Notes: generated by a model not told the origin, from the letters alone. A stretch of DNA of 64,000 nt from a filamentous cyanobacterium CCP2 (GCA_003003615.1 PVWD01000002.1:26186-90185); one strand, 5' to 3'; counted from the stretch's first letter, positions 18,631 to 29,174 are shown. Numbers and translations are program-made.

Positions 18631-18702
18631 TGGGTCGCCTGGGATTCGAACCCAGGACCAATCGGTTAAAAGCCGAGTGCTCTACCGCTGAGCTAGCGAC
18701 CC
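18631..18702 (-). tRNA. tRNA-Lys (anticodon UUU)
   Basis: Reading the minus strand from 18702, the acceptor arm GGGTCGC pairs with GCGACCC. The D arm is GCTCAGCGGTAGAGC, the anticodon arm CTCGG-CTTTTAA-CCGAT carries TTT, and the T arm CTGGG-TTCGAAT-CCCAG is perfect. The discriminator base is A (18631). The 3' CCA is not encoded. All stems are fully paired, so the gene looks functional. Confidence 0.97.
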
Positions 18703-18813
18703 TTGTCTTCATCTGAAGAATTTCCAGACCGTATATAAGAGTAACACATCGTCGGAACAGTTTGCCAAGAAATCAATGCAATTCTGCAATAAATTGGGTA
18801 ACGCTAGAGGCGA

Positions 18814-19734
18814 TCAGTTGCGGTGGTTGTTGCTGTATTGGATTCGCGCTCCTGCCCAAGCTAGCTTTTCTCGCAAGGTTTGGAAATAAGAGTAATTCTC
18901 CCGGAGAATGATGAACTCAGCAGGATGATCTGCCATGCGAATATCAACGCGCTGCCCCGGCCAAATGGCTGTTGCCAATACCCCGTCCATCCACAGCTTT
19001 GTATTGAGATCCTGATCGGCAAGGGGCCAGATGCTGACCACAGAACCAGCTGGCAACACGATCGGCCGACTGGATAAGCTAAGGGGGCAAATGGGAGTCA
19101 CAATCAGCCCATCCATGCCAGGATGAACAATCGGGCCGCTAGCTGCAACGGTGTAGCAGGTTGAGCCTGTGGGGGTGGCTACCAGCAAGCCATCTCCTTG
19201 ATATTGATCAACGACCTCGCCATCGATTTCCATTTCCAGGATAGAAGTAATCATCCGATCGGCTGAAGCTGGCTTCACGCACATTTCGTTCAACGCTAGA
19301 TACCGATCGCTCATCGGTTCAAGGTTCGTGCGATTTCCCTCAAAAGTCATTGCCTGCAACATCATCCGTCGCTGTACCGCAAACCGATCTTCCAACAACC
19401 GATCCCATACTGCCTCGGAGTCGCGAAATTCATCTGGCGATTCGGTTAAAAAGCCTAAATGCCCCCCCACATTCACAGCCAAAATGCGAATTCCTTCAGG
19501 GGCCAGGTGGCGGGCTGCTGCCAATGCTGTGCCATCTCCGCCCAAAACGATCGCCAAATCAATGGGCTGCTGCACGGAGGCCAGAAAAACTGGGTAGGGA
19601 TTATCTTTTGAACCAGATGGGCCCAACAAAATCCGGCAGTTGCGCTTTTCCAACTGAGCCGCACATTGCTCTGCCCACCGCTTACTGAGTGGATCGCCCG
19701 CCTTATGGACAATAATGACTTGATTTAATTCCAC
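18814..19734 (-). CDS. nadK: NAD kinase
   Basis: A 306-residue ATP-NAD kinase, which makes NADP from NAD. The signature GGDGT is present in IVLGGDGTALAAARHL (about residue 63), followed by NVGGHLGFLTE, the NE/D motif in LALNEMCVKP, and the glycine-rich GDGLLVATPTGSTCYTVAA. It starts with GTG at 19734, which fits the usual MELxQVI N-terminus. It lies downstream of ndhE on the same strand with about 200 bases between, tying NADP supply to the NDH-1 operon by position only; the gap holds a palindromic repeat. Confidence 0.95.
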   Translation of the reverse strand: MELNQVIIVHKAGDPLSKRWAEQCAAQLEKRNCRILLGPSGSKDNPYPVFLASVQQPIDLAIVLGGDGTALAAARHLAPEGIRILAVNVGGHLGFLTESPDEFRDSEAVWDRLLEDRFAVQRRMMLQAMTFEGNRTNLEPMSDRYLALNEMCVKPASADRMITSILEMEIDGEVVDQYQGDGLLVATPTGSTCYTVAASGPIVHPGMDGLIVTPICPLSLSSRPIVLPAGSVVSIWPLADQDLNTKLWMDGVLATAIWPGQRVDIRMADHPAEFIILRENYSYFQTLREKLAWAGARIQYSNNHRN

Positions 19735-19860
19735 GCTGCCCGATCGCCCAAATCGCTTCTCGCATTTAACTTAGCATTCTGGATAAGTAAACTGTCCGAA
19801 CAACGGGAGAAACTCAAGACTGCGAGAGAATGCGAATTTAATAACCTGAAATTCTCGTGG

Positions 19861-19882
19861 GATAGGCATCTTGCCCGCCCAG
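19861..19882. repeat. GGCATCTTGCC palindromic repeat copy
   Basis: GATAGGCATCTTGCCCGCCCAG between nadK and ndhE. The GGCA(T)...(T)TGCC core is shared with copies at about 43359, 49941, 54396, 59846 and 59900, where it appears in either orientation. Probably a remnant of the same dispersed family. Confidence 0.5.
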
Positions 19883-19930
19883 TCACAAAAGCAGAGTCAT
19901 TATTGGTTATTTAATCCACAATCCCAAGCC

Positions 19931-20236
19931 CTACCATTTCAGCAAGTTAAATTGCTCCATATCCACCGTGTCACGGTTGCGGTAAATGGCTAGCACGATC
20001 GCCAGACCCACTGCTGCCTCTGCTGCTGCGATCGAAATCACAAAGACTGCAAAGACCTGCCCGCGAATCCCTTGGGGATCAAGGTAGTTGGAAAATGCCA
20101 TTAAATTGAGGTTGACGGAGTTCAGCAGCAATTCGATCGACATCAACACGCGAATGGCGTTACGGCTGGTTACTAGCCCATAAATGCCAATGCAAAATAG
20201 GGCGGCGGCGACTAAAAGAAAGTATTCAAGCTGCAT
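19931..20236 (-). CDS. ndhE: NAD(P)H-quinone oxidoreductase subunit 4L (NdhE)
   Basis: A 101-residue NuoK-like membrane subunit of the photosynthetic NDH-1 complex. Three transmembrane helices: about residues 3-22, 28-50 and 60-85. Family motifs: [33 protein letters not shown] with the conserved glutamate in the second helix, and [13 protein letters not shown] with the third-helix glutamate. The start was set at 20236 ([10 protein letters not shown]), 10 codons inside the longer frame, because this matches the family. Last gene of ndhA-I-G-E. Confidence 0.96.
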   Translation of the reverse strand: MQLEYFLLVAAALFCIGIYGLVTSRNAIRVLMSIELLLNSVNLNLMAFSNYLDPQGIRGQVFAVFVISIAAAEAAVGLAIVLAIYRNRDTVDMEQFNLLKW

Positions 20237-20334
20237 AGCATTTGGTTTGAATAAGATTTCGTACAAAAAACTGGTAAACCAGACAGAACGAGAAGCAAAT
20301 CTCAGCCTGCCAATGGCTCATCCCTAATCCTCAG

Positions 20335-20940
20335 CTACTTTTTGCCAGAAATCAACTCGCGAGGACGCTCAGGCAATTTCAAGGCAACAGGCGGTTCTCG
20401 TCCATCTTGATCTGCCAGTTCATCAGGCAACAAGTCGCGCCGCGCCAAAACGATCGCTCCAATCATCGCCATCAACAGCAGCACCGATGCTAGTTCAAAG
20501 GGCAACAGAAAATCGCTAAAGAAATGTTTTCCAATCACCACCATTGCGTCATCCCCAGCCGGAGGGGCGATCGAAATTACCCAGGGCGTTGCCAGGATCA
20601 TGGTTCCCAACAGGGCAAATAACCCCAGGCAAACAGCTCCGGTTGCAGCCCTACCCAGCCAAACATTTTTGACTGGAGCAAAATCTTCGCGCTTGTTCAC
20701 CAACATGATCCCGAACAGAATCAGGACGTTGACAGCTCCCACATAAATTAAAACCTGGGCGGCTGCCACAAAGCCAGCATTCAGCAGAATATACATTCCC
20801 GACATACTGACAAACACTAAACCCAGCAAAAAAGCCGAGTAAACAATATTCGCCAGCAACACCACACCCAATGCGGCTCCCAGCATCATCGCTGCCAGCA
20901 CGGCAAACGAAACAAGTTGAACTCCGTCGGCTAAATTCAC
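20335..20940 (-). CDS. ndhG: NAD(P)H-quinone oxidoreductase subunit 6 (NdhG)
   Basis: A 201-residue NuoJ-like subunit of NDH-1 with five predicted membrane helices. Motifs: LGLVFVSMSGMYILLNAGFV, AAAQVLIYVGAVNVLILFGI and LVNKREDF, followed by a long loop and a final helix LLLMAMIGAIVLARRD. The tail is soluble and charged. It sits between ndhI (30-base gap) and ndhE (about 98-base gap), all in the same direction, as in other cyanobacteria. Confidence 0.96.
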   Translation of the reverse strand: MNLADGVQLVSFAVLAAMMLGAALGVVLLANIVYSAFLLGLVFVSMSGMYILLNAGFVAAAQVLIYVGAVNVLILFGIMLVNKREDFAPVKNVWLGRAATGAVCLGLFALLGTMILATPWVISIAPPAGDDAMVVIGKHFFSDFLLPFELASVLLLMAMIGAIVLARRDLLPDELADQDGREPPVALKLPERPRELISGKK

Positions 20941-20970
20941 AACTATTTCGGCTCCCTCAAACCTTGAATG

Positions 20971-21582
20971 TTATTTCGTTTCAGCACTTTTTGATGCGGC
21001 TTCCATCTCTTCCAAAATTTCCTCTGGAAGCTTGCCTGCCCGACGAGTTCCCTCCGGCACATCATGACCACTCAAAACGCCCTTCGGCAGGTATGCCAAT
21101 TCGCGAATAGGAGTCACCATTGGATCGGAATGCGTCACGCTATAGGGCAGCCGTCCCAGAGCCACGTTGTCGTAGTTGAGTTCATGGCGATCGTAGGTTG
21201 CCAGTTCATATTCTTCTGTCATGGAGAGGCAGTTAGTAGGGCAGTACTCTACGCAGTTGCCACAGAAAATGCAAACTCCAAAATCAATACTGTAGTGGTT
21301 GAGCTTTTTCTTCTTCGTTTCTTTGTTAAATTCCCAATCCACAACCGGGAGGTTAATCGGGCAAACCCGAACGCAAACTTCACAAGCAATGCACTTGTCA
21401 AATTCAAAGTGAATTCGGCCACGGAATCGTTCTGAGGGAATCAGCTTTTCGTAAGGGTATTGAACTGTAACCGGGCGACGTTGCATATGGTCAAAGGTGA
21501 CGGACAAGCCCTGACCAATGTATTTTGCCGCCTGGACTGCCTCTTTGGTGTAATCGCCCACTTGCTTGAGGAACTTCAGCAT
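20971..21582 (-). CDS. ndhI: NAD(P)H-quinone oxidoreductase subunit I (NdhI)
   Basis: The 203-residue iron-sulfur subunit of NDH-1. Two 4Fe-4S motifs are complete: [12 protein letters not shown] and [12 protein letters not shown], about 40 residues apart. The N-terminal [11 protein letters not shown] anchors the start at 21582; the frame remains open 10 codons further upstream, but that part is not family-like. The C-terminal extension after the conserved [12 protein letters not shown] is acidic. It passes electrons from ferredoxin toward quinone within the peripheral arm. Confidence 0.96.
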   Translation of the reverse strand: MLKFLKQVGDYTKEAVQAAKYIGQGLSVTFDHMQRRPVTVQYPYEKLIPSERFRGRIHFEFDKCIACEVCVRVCPINLPVVDWEFNKETKKKKLNHYSIDFGVCIFCGNCVEYCPTNCLSMTEEYELATYDRHELNYDNVALGRLPYSVTHSDPMVTPIRELAYLPKGVLSGHDVPEGTRRAGKLPEEILEEMEAASKSAETK

Positions 21583-21624
21583 CGTGTGTCTCTCTTCAGG
21601 TCGGTTGAACAAAAGAAATTAAGG

Positions 21625-22743
21625 TTAGCCGCCAAATGCAACTGGAAAGGCCAGTTTTAGTCCTGCTGTCAGTAGCAAATTGACAAGGGAAACCGGAAGT
21701 AGGAACTTCCATCCCAAGTCTAGCAACTGGTCAATGCGGACTCTGGGCACCGTCCACCGCAGCAAAATGGCAATGAAGATCATTAAGTAAGTCTTGAACA
21801 GCGTCATGACAATGCCTAAGCTTGCCGTAATGACCTGAAGCCAAGCCGTCGATTCGCTTACACCCAACCAACTTGCCAGCAAACTCACCGGAATGGGAGA
21901 TTCCCAACCACCTAGGTACAATACTGCAATTAAAAAACAAGACAGCACCAGGTTGGCGTATGACCCCGCGTAAAACAGCATAAAGCGAACCGCTCCATAC
22001 TCCGTTTGGTAGCCTGCCACCAACTCTTCTTCTGCTTCTGGAAGGTCAAAGGGCATTCGCTCTGCTTCGGCAAGTGCTGCAATCCAGAAAATTAAAAAGC
22101 CAACGGGCTGCCGCCAAACGTTCCAGCTTAAAATGCCGTAATCTGCTTGCTGCGCCACAATGTCGATCGTACTCAGCGAGTTTGACATCATGACAACGGC
22201 CAACACTGCCAACGCTAGAGGGATTTCATAGCTAATCGACTGTGCAGCCGCCCGCAGCCCCCCTAACAAAGAATACTTGTTGTTGGAAGCATACCCTGCC
22301 ATGAGTAGACCGATCGGCGCAATGCTGGAAAGCGAGATCCATAGGAATACGCCTACGCTCAGGTTTGTAATCACCAGGTTTTGTCCAAACGGCACGATGA
22401 GATAGGACAAAAACACAGGAATAAAAACCAGAATGGGAGCCAGCACAAACAGCCAAGGGTCAGTCTTGGCGGGCAGCATATTCTCTTTAAATAGGAGCTT
22501 CACCACGTCAGCCACCGGAACCAACATGCCTAACGGCCCCATGTATTCTGGCCCGATGCGCTGCTGGGCGGCGGCTGAAATTTTTCGCTCTAGCCACGTT
22601 GAAACAAGGGCCAGCACCGTGACTGCCCCCACAATAATTACCATTGGTAATGGAATCCAGACGACTTTGGCGACCCCGTGAGGCAAGCCTAGTCCCTCAA
22701 GAATCTGGATGAAACTTCCTTGCAAATCAATTCCTGAACTCAT
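21625..22743 (-). CDS. ndhA: NAD(P)H-quinone oxidoreductase subunit 1 (NdhA)
   Basis: The 372-residue membrane subunit at the quinone-binding junction of NDH-1 (NuoH type). Eight hydrophobic segments and the family signatures [40 protein letters not shown] and [20 protein letters not shown] are visible. The start at 22743 ([11 protein letters not shown]) gives the usual length; a further seven codons upstream are open. First gene of the ndhA-I-G-E operon, with its promoter in the 200 bases shared with the divergent hybrid kinase. Confidence 0.97.
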   Translation of the reverse strand: MSSGIDLQGSFIQILEGLGLPHGVAKVVWIPLPMVIIVGAVTVLALVSTWLERKISAAAQQRIGPEYMGPLGMLVPVADVVKLLFKENMLPAKTDPWLFVLAPILVFIPVFLSYLIVPFGQNLVITNLSVGVFLWISLSSIAPIGLLMAGYASNNKYSLLGGLRAAAQSISYEIPLALAVLAVVMMSNSLSTIDIVAQQADYGILSWNVWRQPVGFLIFWIAALAEAERMPFDLPEAEEELVAGYQTEYGAVRFMLFYAGSYANLVLSCFLIAVLYLGGWESPIPVSLLASWLGVSESTAWLQVITASLGIVMTLFKTYLMIFIAILLRWTVPRVRIDQLLDLGWKFLLPVSLVNLLLTAGLKLAFPVAFGG

Positions 22744-22959
22744 GTTTCCTGCCAAAGGCAACAAGGTTTATGAAGTTTTTTAAGCAAAACCTCCAGCCTT
22801 AGTATACCGTTGCGGGACAGGTTGCACGGTGTTACAGCTAGTGGAAGTTCAGAGAACTAGTATAAGCAGTTCTTAATTGACTTCGGCTTTAACCGGGTTT
22901 CTCGTTATTAGGGCTGGACGAATGGGAAATCTAGCTATACCAATAGGCAATTTTTAGCG

Positions 22960-25452
22960 ATGACAATGCTTCAGCCCTCTCATCCTCCATCGTTTTGGCG
23001 AAACCTGCTGCCTCGATCGCCGCAGTCAGGAACCGCAGCCTCAAATTCTACTGCTTTGCCGCGCCGCGTATTCATGCGTTTATTAATGGGTGGAACAACT
23101 CTGGCTGTGAGCTTGGCTGGTTATTGGTGCTATCAAGTAGTTCGCAACTTAACTTTAGAAGGATTAAAGGACACCGCATTTTTAGAGGTACAGCAAGGAA
23201 GCGATGAAATAGACACCTGGCTCAGCATCCACAAAGCATCCTTAGAAGCAAGCGCGAATAATCCTACCTTTCAGACGATGAATTGGCAGGTAATTGAGCC
23301 ATATCTTCAGGCAGAAGAGCGTAGACTGCCCGAATTTACCTATTTTGGCATGATCGATCGCGAAGGATGGCTCTACACAACCCTGGCAGATCAGCCAAAC
23401 GGTGAGATTAACCTCAAAGACCGTCATCATTTTCAAGGGGCAATGGCAGGACGCAGCAGCTTGTCTGATCCAATCATTGCGCGGATTCCGGCAGGGGCAA
23501 GGGTCGTGGCTTATGCGATTCCGGTATGGTCGGGTGTGCCAACTCGTGAGCAACCTCTGGGAGAAGTGCTGGGGGCAATGAATGCAGTCATTAGTATTGA
23601 TACGGTAATGGATGTCGTCAATCGGCTTGATTACGGGGAAAACAGTTATGCTTTCGCGCTGAACTCGAAGGGAGAGGCGATCGTTCACCCTGATCCAGCG
23701 TTAATGTCTACCGTCGAGCGTCCGGCTCCTAGCCTTTTGAAAGCAGCCGATCGAGGGTTAGCACAAATTTCCCAACAGATGATCAATAAAGAGCAGGGCA
23801 TCGAACGAGTTAAGCTGGACGGCATCTGGCAATACGTTGCCTATATTCCCCTGGAAGAAGCTGACTGGTCTGTGGCTCTGGTCATCCCGCGCCAAAACAT
23901 TGAATCTCAGCTTCGCCCTCTGGATATTATGGCCTTAGCCGTTGTTGCCCTCGCTGCGGCCATGCTGGGTGTCCTTTGGCAGGTGCAAGCCTTTGAGCAG
24001 ACCCAACTAAAAAAGTCTAAGGTGGCAGCAGATGCAGCAAACCAGGCAAAGAGCGAATTTTTGGCCAACATGAGCCATGAACTTCGGACTCCGCTCAACG
24101 GCATATTGGGTTATGCCCAAATTCTCGATCGCTCCCAAAGCTGGGGTGAAAAAGAAAGGCAAGGCGTTGAAATTATTTACCAGTGTGGGACTCACCTGCT
24201 GACATTAATCAACGATATTCTTGACCTGTCAAAAATTGAAGCGCGAAAGTTAGAATTGCAGCCACATTCCATCCACTTTCCAGCGTTTTTGCAGGGTGTT
24301 ATAGAAATTAGCCGCATTCGGGCTGACCAAAAGGGCATTGAGCTTGTGTACTTGCCCGATCGCCATTTGCCAGAAGGGGTAGAAGTAGACGAGAAACGCC
24401 TGCGGCAAGTGCTGATTAACTTGCTAGGAAATGCAGTCAAGTTTACAGACAAGGGTTCTGTCACCTTTAAAGTGGCAATCCTTGGCGTAAACGAATCAAC
24501 AACCCGAATTCGCTTTCAAGTCGAAGATACGGGGGTTGGCATTGCTCCAGAGGCGATCGATAAGATCTTTAATCCCTTTGAGCAAGTTGGGGAAAGTCGG
24601 CGACAGACCGAAGGGACAGGGTTAGGGTTAGCCATCAGCCAACAAATTGTCAGAGCAATGCAGTCTCAACTCCAGGTTGAAAGCCAGCTTGGGGTCGGCA
24701 GTACGTTTTTCTTTGAAGTGAACCTGCCCGTTGCGACCGAATGGCGGCAAACCATGAGTGCCTTTAGGGGGCAAGAAATCATCGGCTATCAGGGCGATCG
24801 AAAAACCATTTTGATCATCGATGACAAATGGGAGAACCGATCGGTTGTCGTGAACCTGTTAGAGCCGATCGGATTTACCGTATTTGAAGCGGAAAATGGG
24901 CAGGCCGGTTTAGAAAAAATTGCAGAACTTAAGCCAGACCTGGTGATCACTGATTTGATTATGCCCGTGATGAATGGTTATGAGATGCTGCACGCCCTGC
25001 GGACTTCCGATGGGCTAAAAACAGCTCAAGTGATTGTCTCTTCAGCCTCCGTATCCCAAATTGATCAGCAGCAAAGCTTGGATGCAGGCGGCGATGACTT
25101 CTTAGCCAAACCCGTCCAGGCAAAAGAATTGTTTCCCTTACTGGAGAAATTTCTCAAGGTTGAGTGGAGCTATGTTGGAACTGAACCAAAGCCCAGACTA
25201 GCAGCAGTAGAAGCCCCTCCTCACTCCCAGCCCCCAGCGGACCTGGTTATTCCCCCTGCCCACGAATTGAAACAACTATTGAAACTGGCCCAGCAAGGAC
25301 GACTAAAAGCCTTGAAGGAAGAAATTCAGCGGATAGAACAGTCTAATCCAACGTATGTAGGCTTTGCCCAGCAGATCCAGCAATGGATAAAGACATTTCA
25401 AGCAGAGAAAATTGAACAGTTCATTCAGTCCCATTTAGATGGCAAGCGTTGA
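22960..25452 (+). CDS. CACHE-domain hybrid sensor histidine kinase with receiver
   Basis: An 830-residue membrane sensor. Order: transmembrane helix (about residues 36-52), a periplasmic double-CACHE-like sensor (about 60-320, with [16 protein letters not shown] and the [16 protein letters not shown] motif), second helix (about 326-345), HisKA with [20 protein letters not shown] (His near 373), ATPase domain with [17 protein letters not shown] and [12 protein letters not shown], then a receiver (about 610-730) with ITDLIMP and AKPV. A final 70-residue helical tail is unassigned. Small extracellular ligands are the likely signal. The next gene begins 29 bases downstream and supplies another receiver-kinase. 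Confidence 0.92.
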   Translation: MTMLQPSHPPSFWRNLLPRSPQSGTAASNSTALPRRVFMRLLMGGTTLAVSLAGYWCYQVVRNLTLEGLKDTAFLEVQQGSDEIDTWLSIHKASLEASANNPTFQTMNWQVIEPYLQAEERRLPEFTYFGMIDREGWLYTTLADQPNGEINLKDRHHFQGAMAGRSSLSDPIIARIPAGARVVAYAIPVWSGVPTREQPLGEVLGAMNAVISIDTVMDVVNRLDYGENSYAFALNSKGEAIVHPDPALMSTVERPAPSLLKAADRGLAQISQQMINKEQGIERVKLDGIWQYVAYIPLEEADWSVALVIPRQNIESQLRPLDIMALAVVALAAAMLGVLWQVQAFEQTQLKKSKVAADAANQAKSEFLANMSHELRTPLNGILGYAQILDRSQSWGEKERQGVEIIYQCGTHLLTLINDILDLSKIEARKLELQPHSIHFPAFLQGVIEISRIRADQKGIELVYLPDRHLPEGVEVDEKRLRQVLINLLGNAVKFTDKGSVTFKVAILGVNESTTRIRFQVEDTGVGIAPEAIDKIFNPFEQVGESRRQTEGTGLGLAISQQIVRAMQSQLQVESQLGVGSTFFFEVNLPVATEWRQTMSAFRGQEIIGYQGDRKTILIIDDKWENRSVVVNLLEPIGFTVFEAENGQAGLEKIAELKPDLVITDLIMPVMNGYEMLHALRTSDGLKTAQVIVSSASVSQIDQQQSLDAGGDDFLAKPVQAKELFPLLEKFLKVEWSYVGTEPKPRLAAVEAPPHSQPPADLVIPPAHELKQLLKLAQQGRLKALKEEIQRIEQSNPTYVGFAQQIQQWIKTFQAEKIEQFIQSHLDGKR

Positions 25453-25481
25453 TATCAACATGCGACTCCGAGAAAAACATC

Positions 25482-26783
25482 ATGTCTATCTTCACCCCTC
25501 AACTAATCCTTGTCATAGACGATACGCCAACCAACTTGGAGGTGATTTCAGAAGCTTTAACAGATGCGGGCTATGAAGTTGCAACTGCCATTAACGGCGA
25601 ACGTGCCCTCAAACAGATTCAGCATACGCTACCAGATTTGATTCTGTTAGATGTGCAAATGCCTGGTATTGATGGGTTTGAAACCTGTCGTCGGCTTAAG
25701 GAAAAACCCAAAACATCTGATATTCCTATCATTTTTATGACGGCTCTTTCAGATACCGAAAGCAAGGTGACAGGGTTCAGTTTAGGCGCAGTAGATTACA
25801 TCACTAAACCTTTTCAAGAGAAAGAGGTGCTGGTACGAGTAGAAACTCATCTTAAATTGCACAGCCTCACCAAGGAACTAGAACGCCGAGTTGCAGAACG
25901 AACCACTGAACTGTCTGCCACAGTAGAACGGCTACAACAGTCGCAGCTCCAGTTAATTCAAAGTGAGAAAATGTCGGCATTGGGAAATTTGGTGGCAGGA
26001 GTGGCCCACGAAATTAACAATCCGATCGGCTGTATTGCAGGGAATTTAAAACCCGCCAGAGAGTATATTCAAGACTTGTTTCACCTTATCGACCTTTACC
26101 AAGCAAACTGTTCTAATTTAAGCCAGGAGGCAAAAGACGCGATCGCCGCGATCGACCTGGACTATATCCGAGAAGATTTGCCCAAGCTCATCACCTCCTT
26201 ACAAGAAGGAACCGATCGCATTTGTAGCATCAGCATGAGTTTGCGGATTTTCTCCAGAGCCGACCAGGAACATAAAGTGCCATTTGATATCCATGAAGGA
26301 CTGGACAGCACTATCCTCATTCTCAAGCATCGCCTCAAAGCGAATGAATATCGTCCTGCGATCGAAGTCATCAAAGACTACGGAGAACTGTCACCCATTG
26401 ACTGTTTTCCTGGTCAATTGAATCAAGTCTTTATGAACCTGCTGACCAATGCCATTGATGCTTTGGAGGAGGTGAACCAGGGCCTTAGCTTTGAAGAAAT
26501 TCAAGCTCGCGCAAATTGCATTCTGATTCAAACGCGCTTACTCACCCCCGACAAGGCCCTCATCCGAGTGCAGGACAATGGCTGTGGAATGGCTGAGTCT
26601 GTGAAGCAAAGAATCTTTGATCACCTGTTTACAACTAAATCAGTGGGGCAAGGGACGGGGCTGGGCTTGTCGATCGTTCATGAGATTATTGTTAAGAAAC
26701 ACAGTGGACGGATCGAGGTTCAGTCTACTCCTGGAAAAGGAACAGCGTTTTTGATGCAGCTTCCCGTCAGGCAAGAAGTCTAG
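25482..26783 (+). CDS. Receiver-histidine kinase (REC-HisKA-HATPase)
   Basis: A 433-residue cytoplasmic protein. The receiver (residues 5-125) has IDDTPTN, the phosphoacceptor in LILLDVQMPGIDG and Lys in TKPF. A coiled coil (ELERRVAERTTELSATVERL) leads to the phosphoacceptor helix LVAGVAHEINNP (His near 178) and an ATPase domain with NLLTNAIDAL, DNGCGM and GTGLGLSIVHEI. The H-E-I-N-N-P form marks the HisKA class that often receives signals through an attached receiver. The start at 25482 (MSIFTPQ) was preferred over an upstream TTG. Probably co-transcribed with the CACHE hybrid kinase, suggesting a relay between the two. Confidence 0.9.
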   Translation: MSIFTPQLILVIDDTPTNLEVISEALTDAGYEVATAINGERALKQIQHTLPDLILLDVQMPGIDGFETCRRLKEKPKTSDIPIIFMTALSDTESKVTGFSLGAVDYITKPFQEKEVLVRVETHLKLHSLTKELERRVAERTTELSATVERLQQSQLQLIQSEKMSALGNLVAGVAHEINNPIGCIAGNLKPAREYIQDLFHLIDLYQANCSNLSQEAKDAIAAIDLDYIREDLPKLITSLQEGTDRICSISMSLRIFSRADQEHKVPFDIHEGLDSTILILKHRLKANEYRPAIEVIKDYGELSPIDCFPGQLNQVFMNLLTNAIDALEEVNQGLSFEEIQARANCILIQTRLLTPDKALIRVQDNGCGMAESVKQRIFDHLFTTKSVGQGTGLGLSIVHEIIVKKHSGRIEVQSTPGKGTAFLMQLPVRQEV

Positions 26784-26940
26784 CGTTTAAGATTGCAAAT
26801 TGTCGCCCTTTTTTGTTGCCATTTTTTTAATCTCAAGCTTTTTGATCTCAAGCTTTCAAAGGATTGATTTAGTACAAATATACTGATAGAATCGATCGCA
26901 TCTAACCTATCACAAGCATAAAAACGTGGAGGATATCGGC

Positions 26941-27363
26941 ATGGATGAAAATCCCAGCATTCTTTCGCACGTTTCGATCGGCACGAATCAGTTTGAACGC
27001 GCCGTAGCGTTTTATGATGCCGTGTTGCCAACCCTGGGCTGCAAACGCATGATGGAGCATCCAGGAGCCGTTGCCTACGGTAAAGAATATCCCGAATTTT
27101 GGGTGCAAACGCCAATCGATGGTCAGCCTGCAACGGTTGGAAACGGTTCGCACATTGGCTTTATTGCCCCAACTAAAGACGCTGTTCATGCGTTCTATGA
27201 GGCGGCATTAGCGGCTGGAGGTTTGGATGATGGTGCCCCCGGAGCCAGACCTGACTATGGTGAACCTTATTACGGCTGTTTTGTGCGCGACCCCGATGGA
27301 CACAAAGTAGAAGCTTCCTACTGGGACATGCAACTCATTCAAGAGCTTTATGTTGAGCAGTAA
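26941..27363 (+). CDS. VOC family protein (glyoxalase/dioxygenase superfamily)
   Basis: A 140-residue protein with one vicinal-oxygen-chelate fold: ILSHVSIGTNQFERAVAFYD at the N-terminus, GSHIGFIAPTKDAVHAFYEA in the middle and FVRDPDGHKVEASYW at the end. The metal-ligand positions appear as His in SHVSIG, His in SHIGF and Glu in KVEAS. The start at 26941 is set by a GGAGG ribosome site eight bases upstream. Substrate cannot be read from the sequence; similar proteins are glyoxalase-like or resistance-like. It stands alone at the edge of the accessory region. Confidence 0.85.
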   Translation: MDENPSILSHVSIGTNQFERAVAFYDAVLPTLGCKRMMEHPGAVAYGKEYPEFWVQTPIDGQPATVGNGSHIGFIAPTKDAVHAFYEAALAAGGLDDGAPGARPDYGEPYYGCFVRDPDGHKVEASYWDMQLIQELYVEQ

Positions 27364-27808
27364 AGACACAAACGGATGAGATTCTGAATCAGTTGATTCG
27401 TTGATCAATGGATGTTTTTACTTTTCTAAAACGTGGGAATGAGCCAGAAATCCGCCAAGAGTAAACTTTAGTATCATTCATTTTGCTCTAATTCTAAAAG
27501 CGGTATATTGGGAATTGAAGCTGATAAGCTTCCCTGGCAGATTTAACAGCCAAGTTCACATTAGAAGAGAGGTAAAAGAGCTGTTTCATCTGAATCTGTC
27601 TCGTTCAACCGTAACAGCATCCATCCGAAACATTGATATTTCCTCCGGCTAGTTGTAAGGGAGCCATGCGACGGATTGCATTGATGAGTCATCAGTGATT
27701 CAATCCCGGTAACTCCAGATAGAATGATGTAGGAGAGGAGATCGCTCAACTGTTTCAGACCTTGGGTGCTGTTACTGCTTTTAAAGCCATACGAGACAGG
27801 AAAAACAC
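27364..27808. other. Gene-free stretch before the accessory cluster
   Basis: About 445 bases. A minus-strand frame of 84 codons (27561-27815) runs through most of it but has low-complexity composition and overlaps the start of the next gene, so it is not called. A GGAGG sequence on the minus strand near 27648 precedes only a 15-codon frame. Probably leader and promoter for the gene starting at 27809. Confidence 0.35.
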
Positions 27809-28576
27809 ATGGCAATCATCGCACTGAAAGCTTGGTACATTGACGAATACGAACCCATTCGAGAGTTGGAAAAACGTCCTCACGATTTGCGCCTCAGTAA
27901 AAATAGCTTGCTAAAGTCAGCCTTGCGGGCTGATTTTTTAGAAGATAGCGAGGATGTAAAAAACTCTCTTTGGTTTCAACGATATTTAGAGGGCGAAACA
28001 GTTGAGTTTTATATTGAAGGCAGCGGCGGTTATGCCATTTCTAATATCGATCTGATTAGTCATGAAATCTACTTCACCAAACAAGATGTCATGGCCCATC
28101 TCGATCCAACAATTTTTCTTTGTTACCAAACGGATCATCCGCAATCCAGCGATCTATTACGAGATGAAATTCAAAGCTTCTTAGATAAATTTAATAAACG
28201 ATCGCGCTTTCCCCTCACCCTAGAAGAATCCCATCGGCTCGCAGAGGGGCCGGTTCGCCTTAACAGTGGATTGATGCGGAAGATTCGGAAGTGCCTATTG
28301 TTCATTGCAGACAGCACACCCATCCTACAGATTGACGGCAACCCTCCCCAACTGATTCCCAGCCCGAAAGTCTGTGTTGAGGTGGGCTACGCGCTGCAAT
28401 GCAAACGAGCCGAACAGTTGCTTCTCACTCAACTAGAGCGATCGGATGTGACAGGGCAATTTCCTTTTGACCTTCCCAGTAGTAGCCGCCTCATCTTTCG
28501 CAACAAAACTGACCTCCATAAAACCTTGCCGCAGGTAATGGAGGAGCAATTGCAACGGTTTAATCTCATCGCTTAA
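27809..28576 (+). CDS. Conserved hypothetical protein with a TIR/deoxyribosyltransferase-like tail
   Basis: A 255-residue soluble protein; no family name recognised. The N-terminal half (YIDEYEPIRELEKRPHDLRL..., about residues 1-110) looks like a small mixed domain. The C-terminal half has the pattern LFIADSTPI (about 165-173), PKVCVEVGYALQCKRAEQLL (about 190-209), FPFDLPSSSRLIFRN. A strand ending in AD-x-T, then a helix with V-E-x-G-Y-A-L, then PFDL, is how proteins of the TIR-like and nucleoside deoxyribosyltransferase-like folds in prokaryotic signalling and defence genes read; the Glu would be the catalytic candidate. This assignment is inference from pattern only. It precedes a DUF29 gene by 79 bases and a TIR-WD40 gene by about 1.2 kb. 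Confidence 0.55.
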   Translation: MAIIALKAWYIDEYEPIRELEKRPHDLRLSKNSLLKSALRADFLEDSEDVKNSLWFQRYLEGETVEFYIEGSGGYAISNIDLISHEIYFTKQDVMAHLDPTIFLCYQTDHPQSSDLLRDEIQSFLDKFNKRSRFPLTLEESHRLAEGPVRLNSGLMRKIRKCLLFIADSTPILQIDGNPPQLIPSPKVCVEVGYALQCKRAEQLLLTQLERSDVTGQFPFDLPSSSRLIFRNKTDLHKTLPQVMEEQLQRFNLIA

Positions 28577-28655
28577 GGGGATAAAGCTTGTACAAAACGC
28601 CCTTGTTCTCCGAAAAAATGGTTAATCTGAGAATGAGCAATCAGAGTGTGGCAAT

Positions 28656-29117
28656 ATGACTTCTTCCCTGCCAGCAGTAAACCATCTCTCAACCTTGTAC
28701 CAACAGGATTATTACCAATGGCTACAAGTGACAGCACATTTGCTGCGGGAAAAACAATTTTCTGCGCTAGATACAGCGAACTTGCTAGAAGAAATTGAAG
28801 AGATGGGGAGAAGCGAGAAGCGGGCAATGTACAGCAACTTGAAGATTCTGCTCCTGTACCTGTTCAAGGATGAATATCAACCCGAAATGCGATCGAACAG
28901 TTGGAAATCTAGCATCGTAGAGCATCGGCAAAGACTCCAGCACGCTCTTAAAGAAAGTCCCAGCTTGCAACCCTATTTGCCTGAAATTTTTAATGACTGC
29001 TATCAGGATGCCAGAGAACTTGCAGCCGCAGAAACCGGGCTGGCGATCGAACAGTTTCCATCCGTTTCCCCCTTTTCAGTTGAAACCACGCTCAAAGCTG
29101 GCACTTCTGAATTTTAG
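28656..29117 (+). CDS. DUF29 family protein
   Basis: A 153-residue helical protein of the DUF29 family, expanded in cyanobacteria and of unknown function. Its signature is clear: LYQQDYYQWLQVTAHLLREK, LDTANLLEEIEEMGRSEKRA, LYLFKDEYQPEMRSNSWKSS, and QHALKESPSLQPYL. DUF29 genes commonly occur in variable, toxin-antitoxin-rich or mobile surroundings, which agrees with this region. Same strand as the preceding hypothetical gene and possibly co-transcribed. Confidence 0.88.
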   Translation: MTSSLPAVNHLSTLYQQDYYQWLQVTAHLLREKQFSALDTANLLEEIEEMGRSEKRAMYSNLKILLLYLFKDEYQPEMRSNSWKSSIVEHRQRLQHALKESPSLQPYLPEIFNDCYQDARELAAAETGLAIEQFPSVSPFSVETTLKAGTSEF

Positions 29118-29174
29118 CTAGAGGGTTTCTGAACGCACTAAGCCCGAAACTCCCACTGAAACTCCCAATTGATC

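Noticed and set aside
27561..27815. 84-codon minus-strand ORF
   Set aside because: No recognisable features and it overlaps the start of the next gene.
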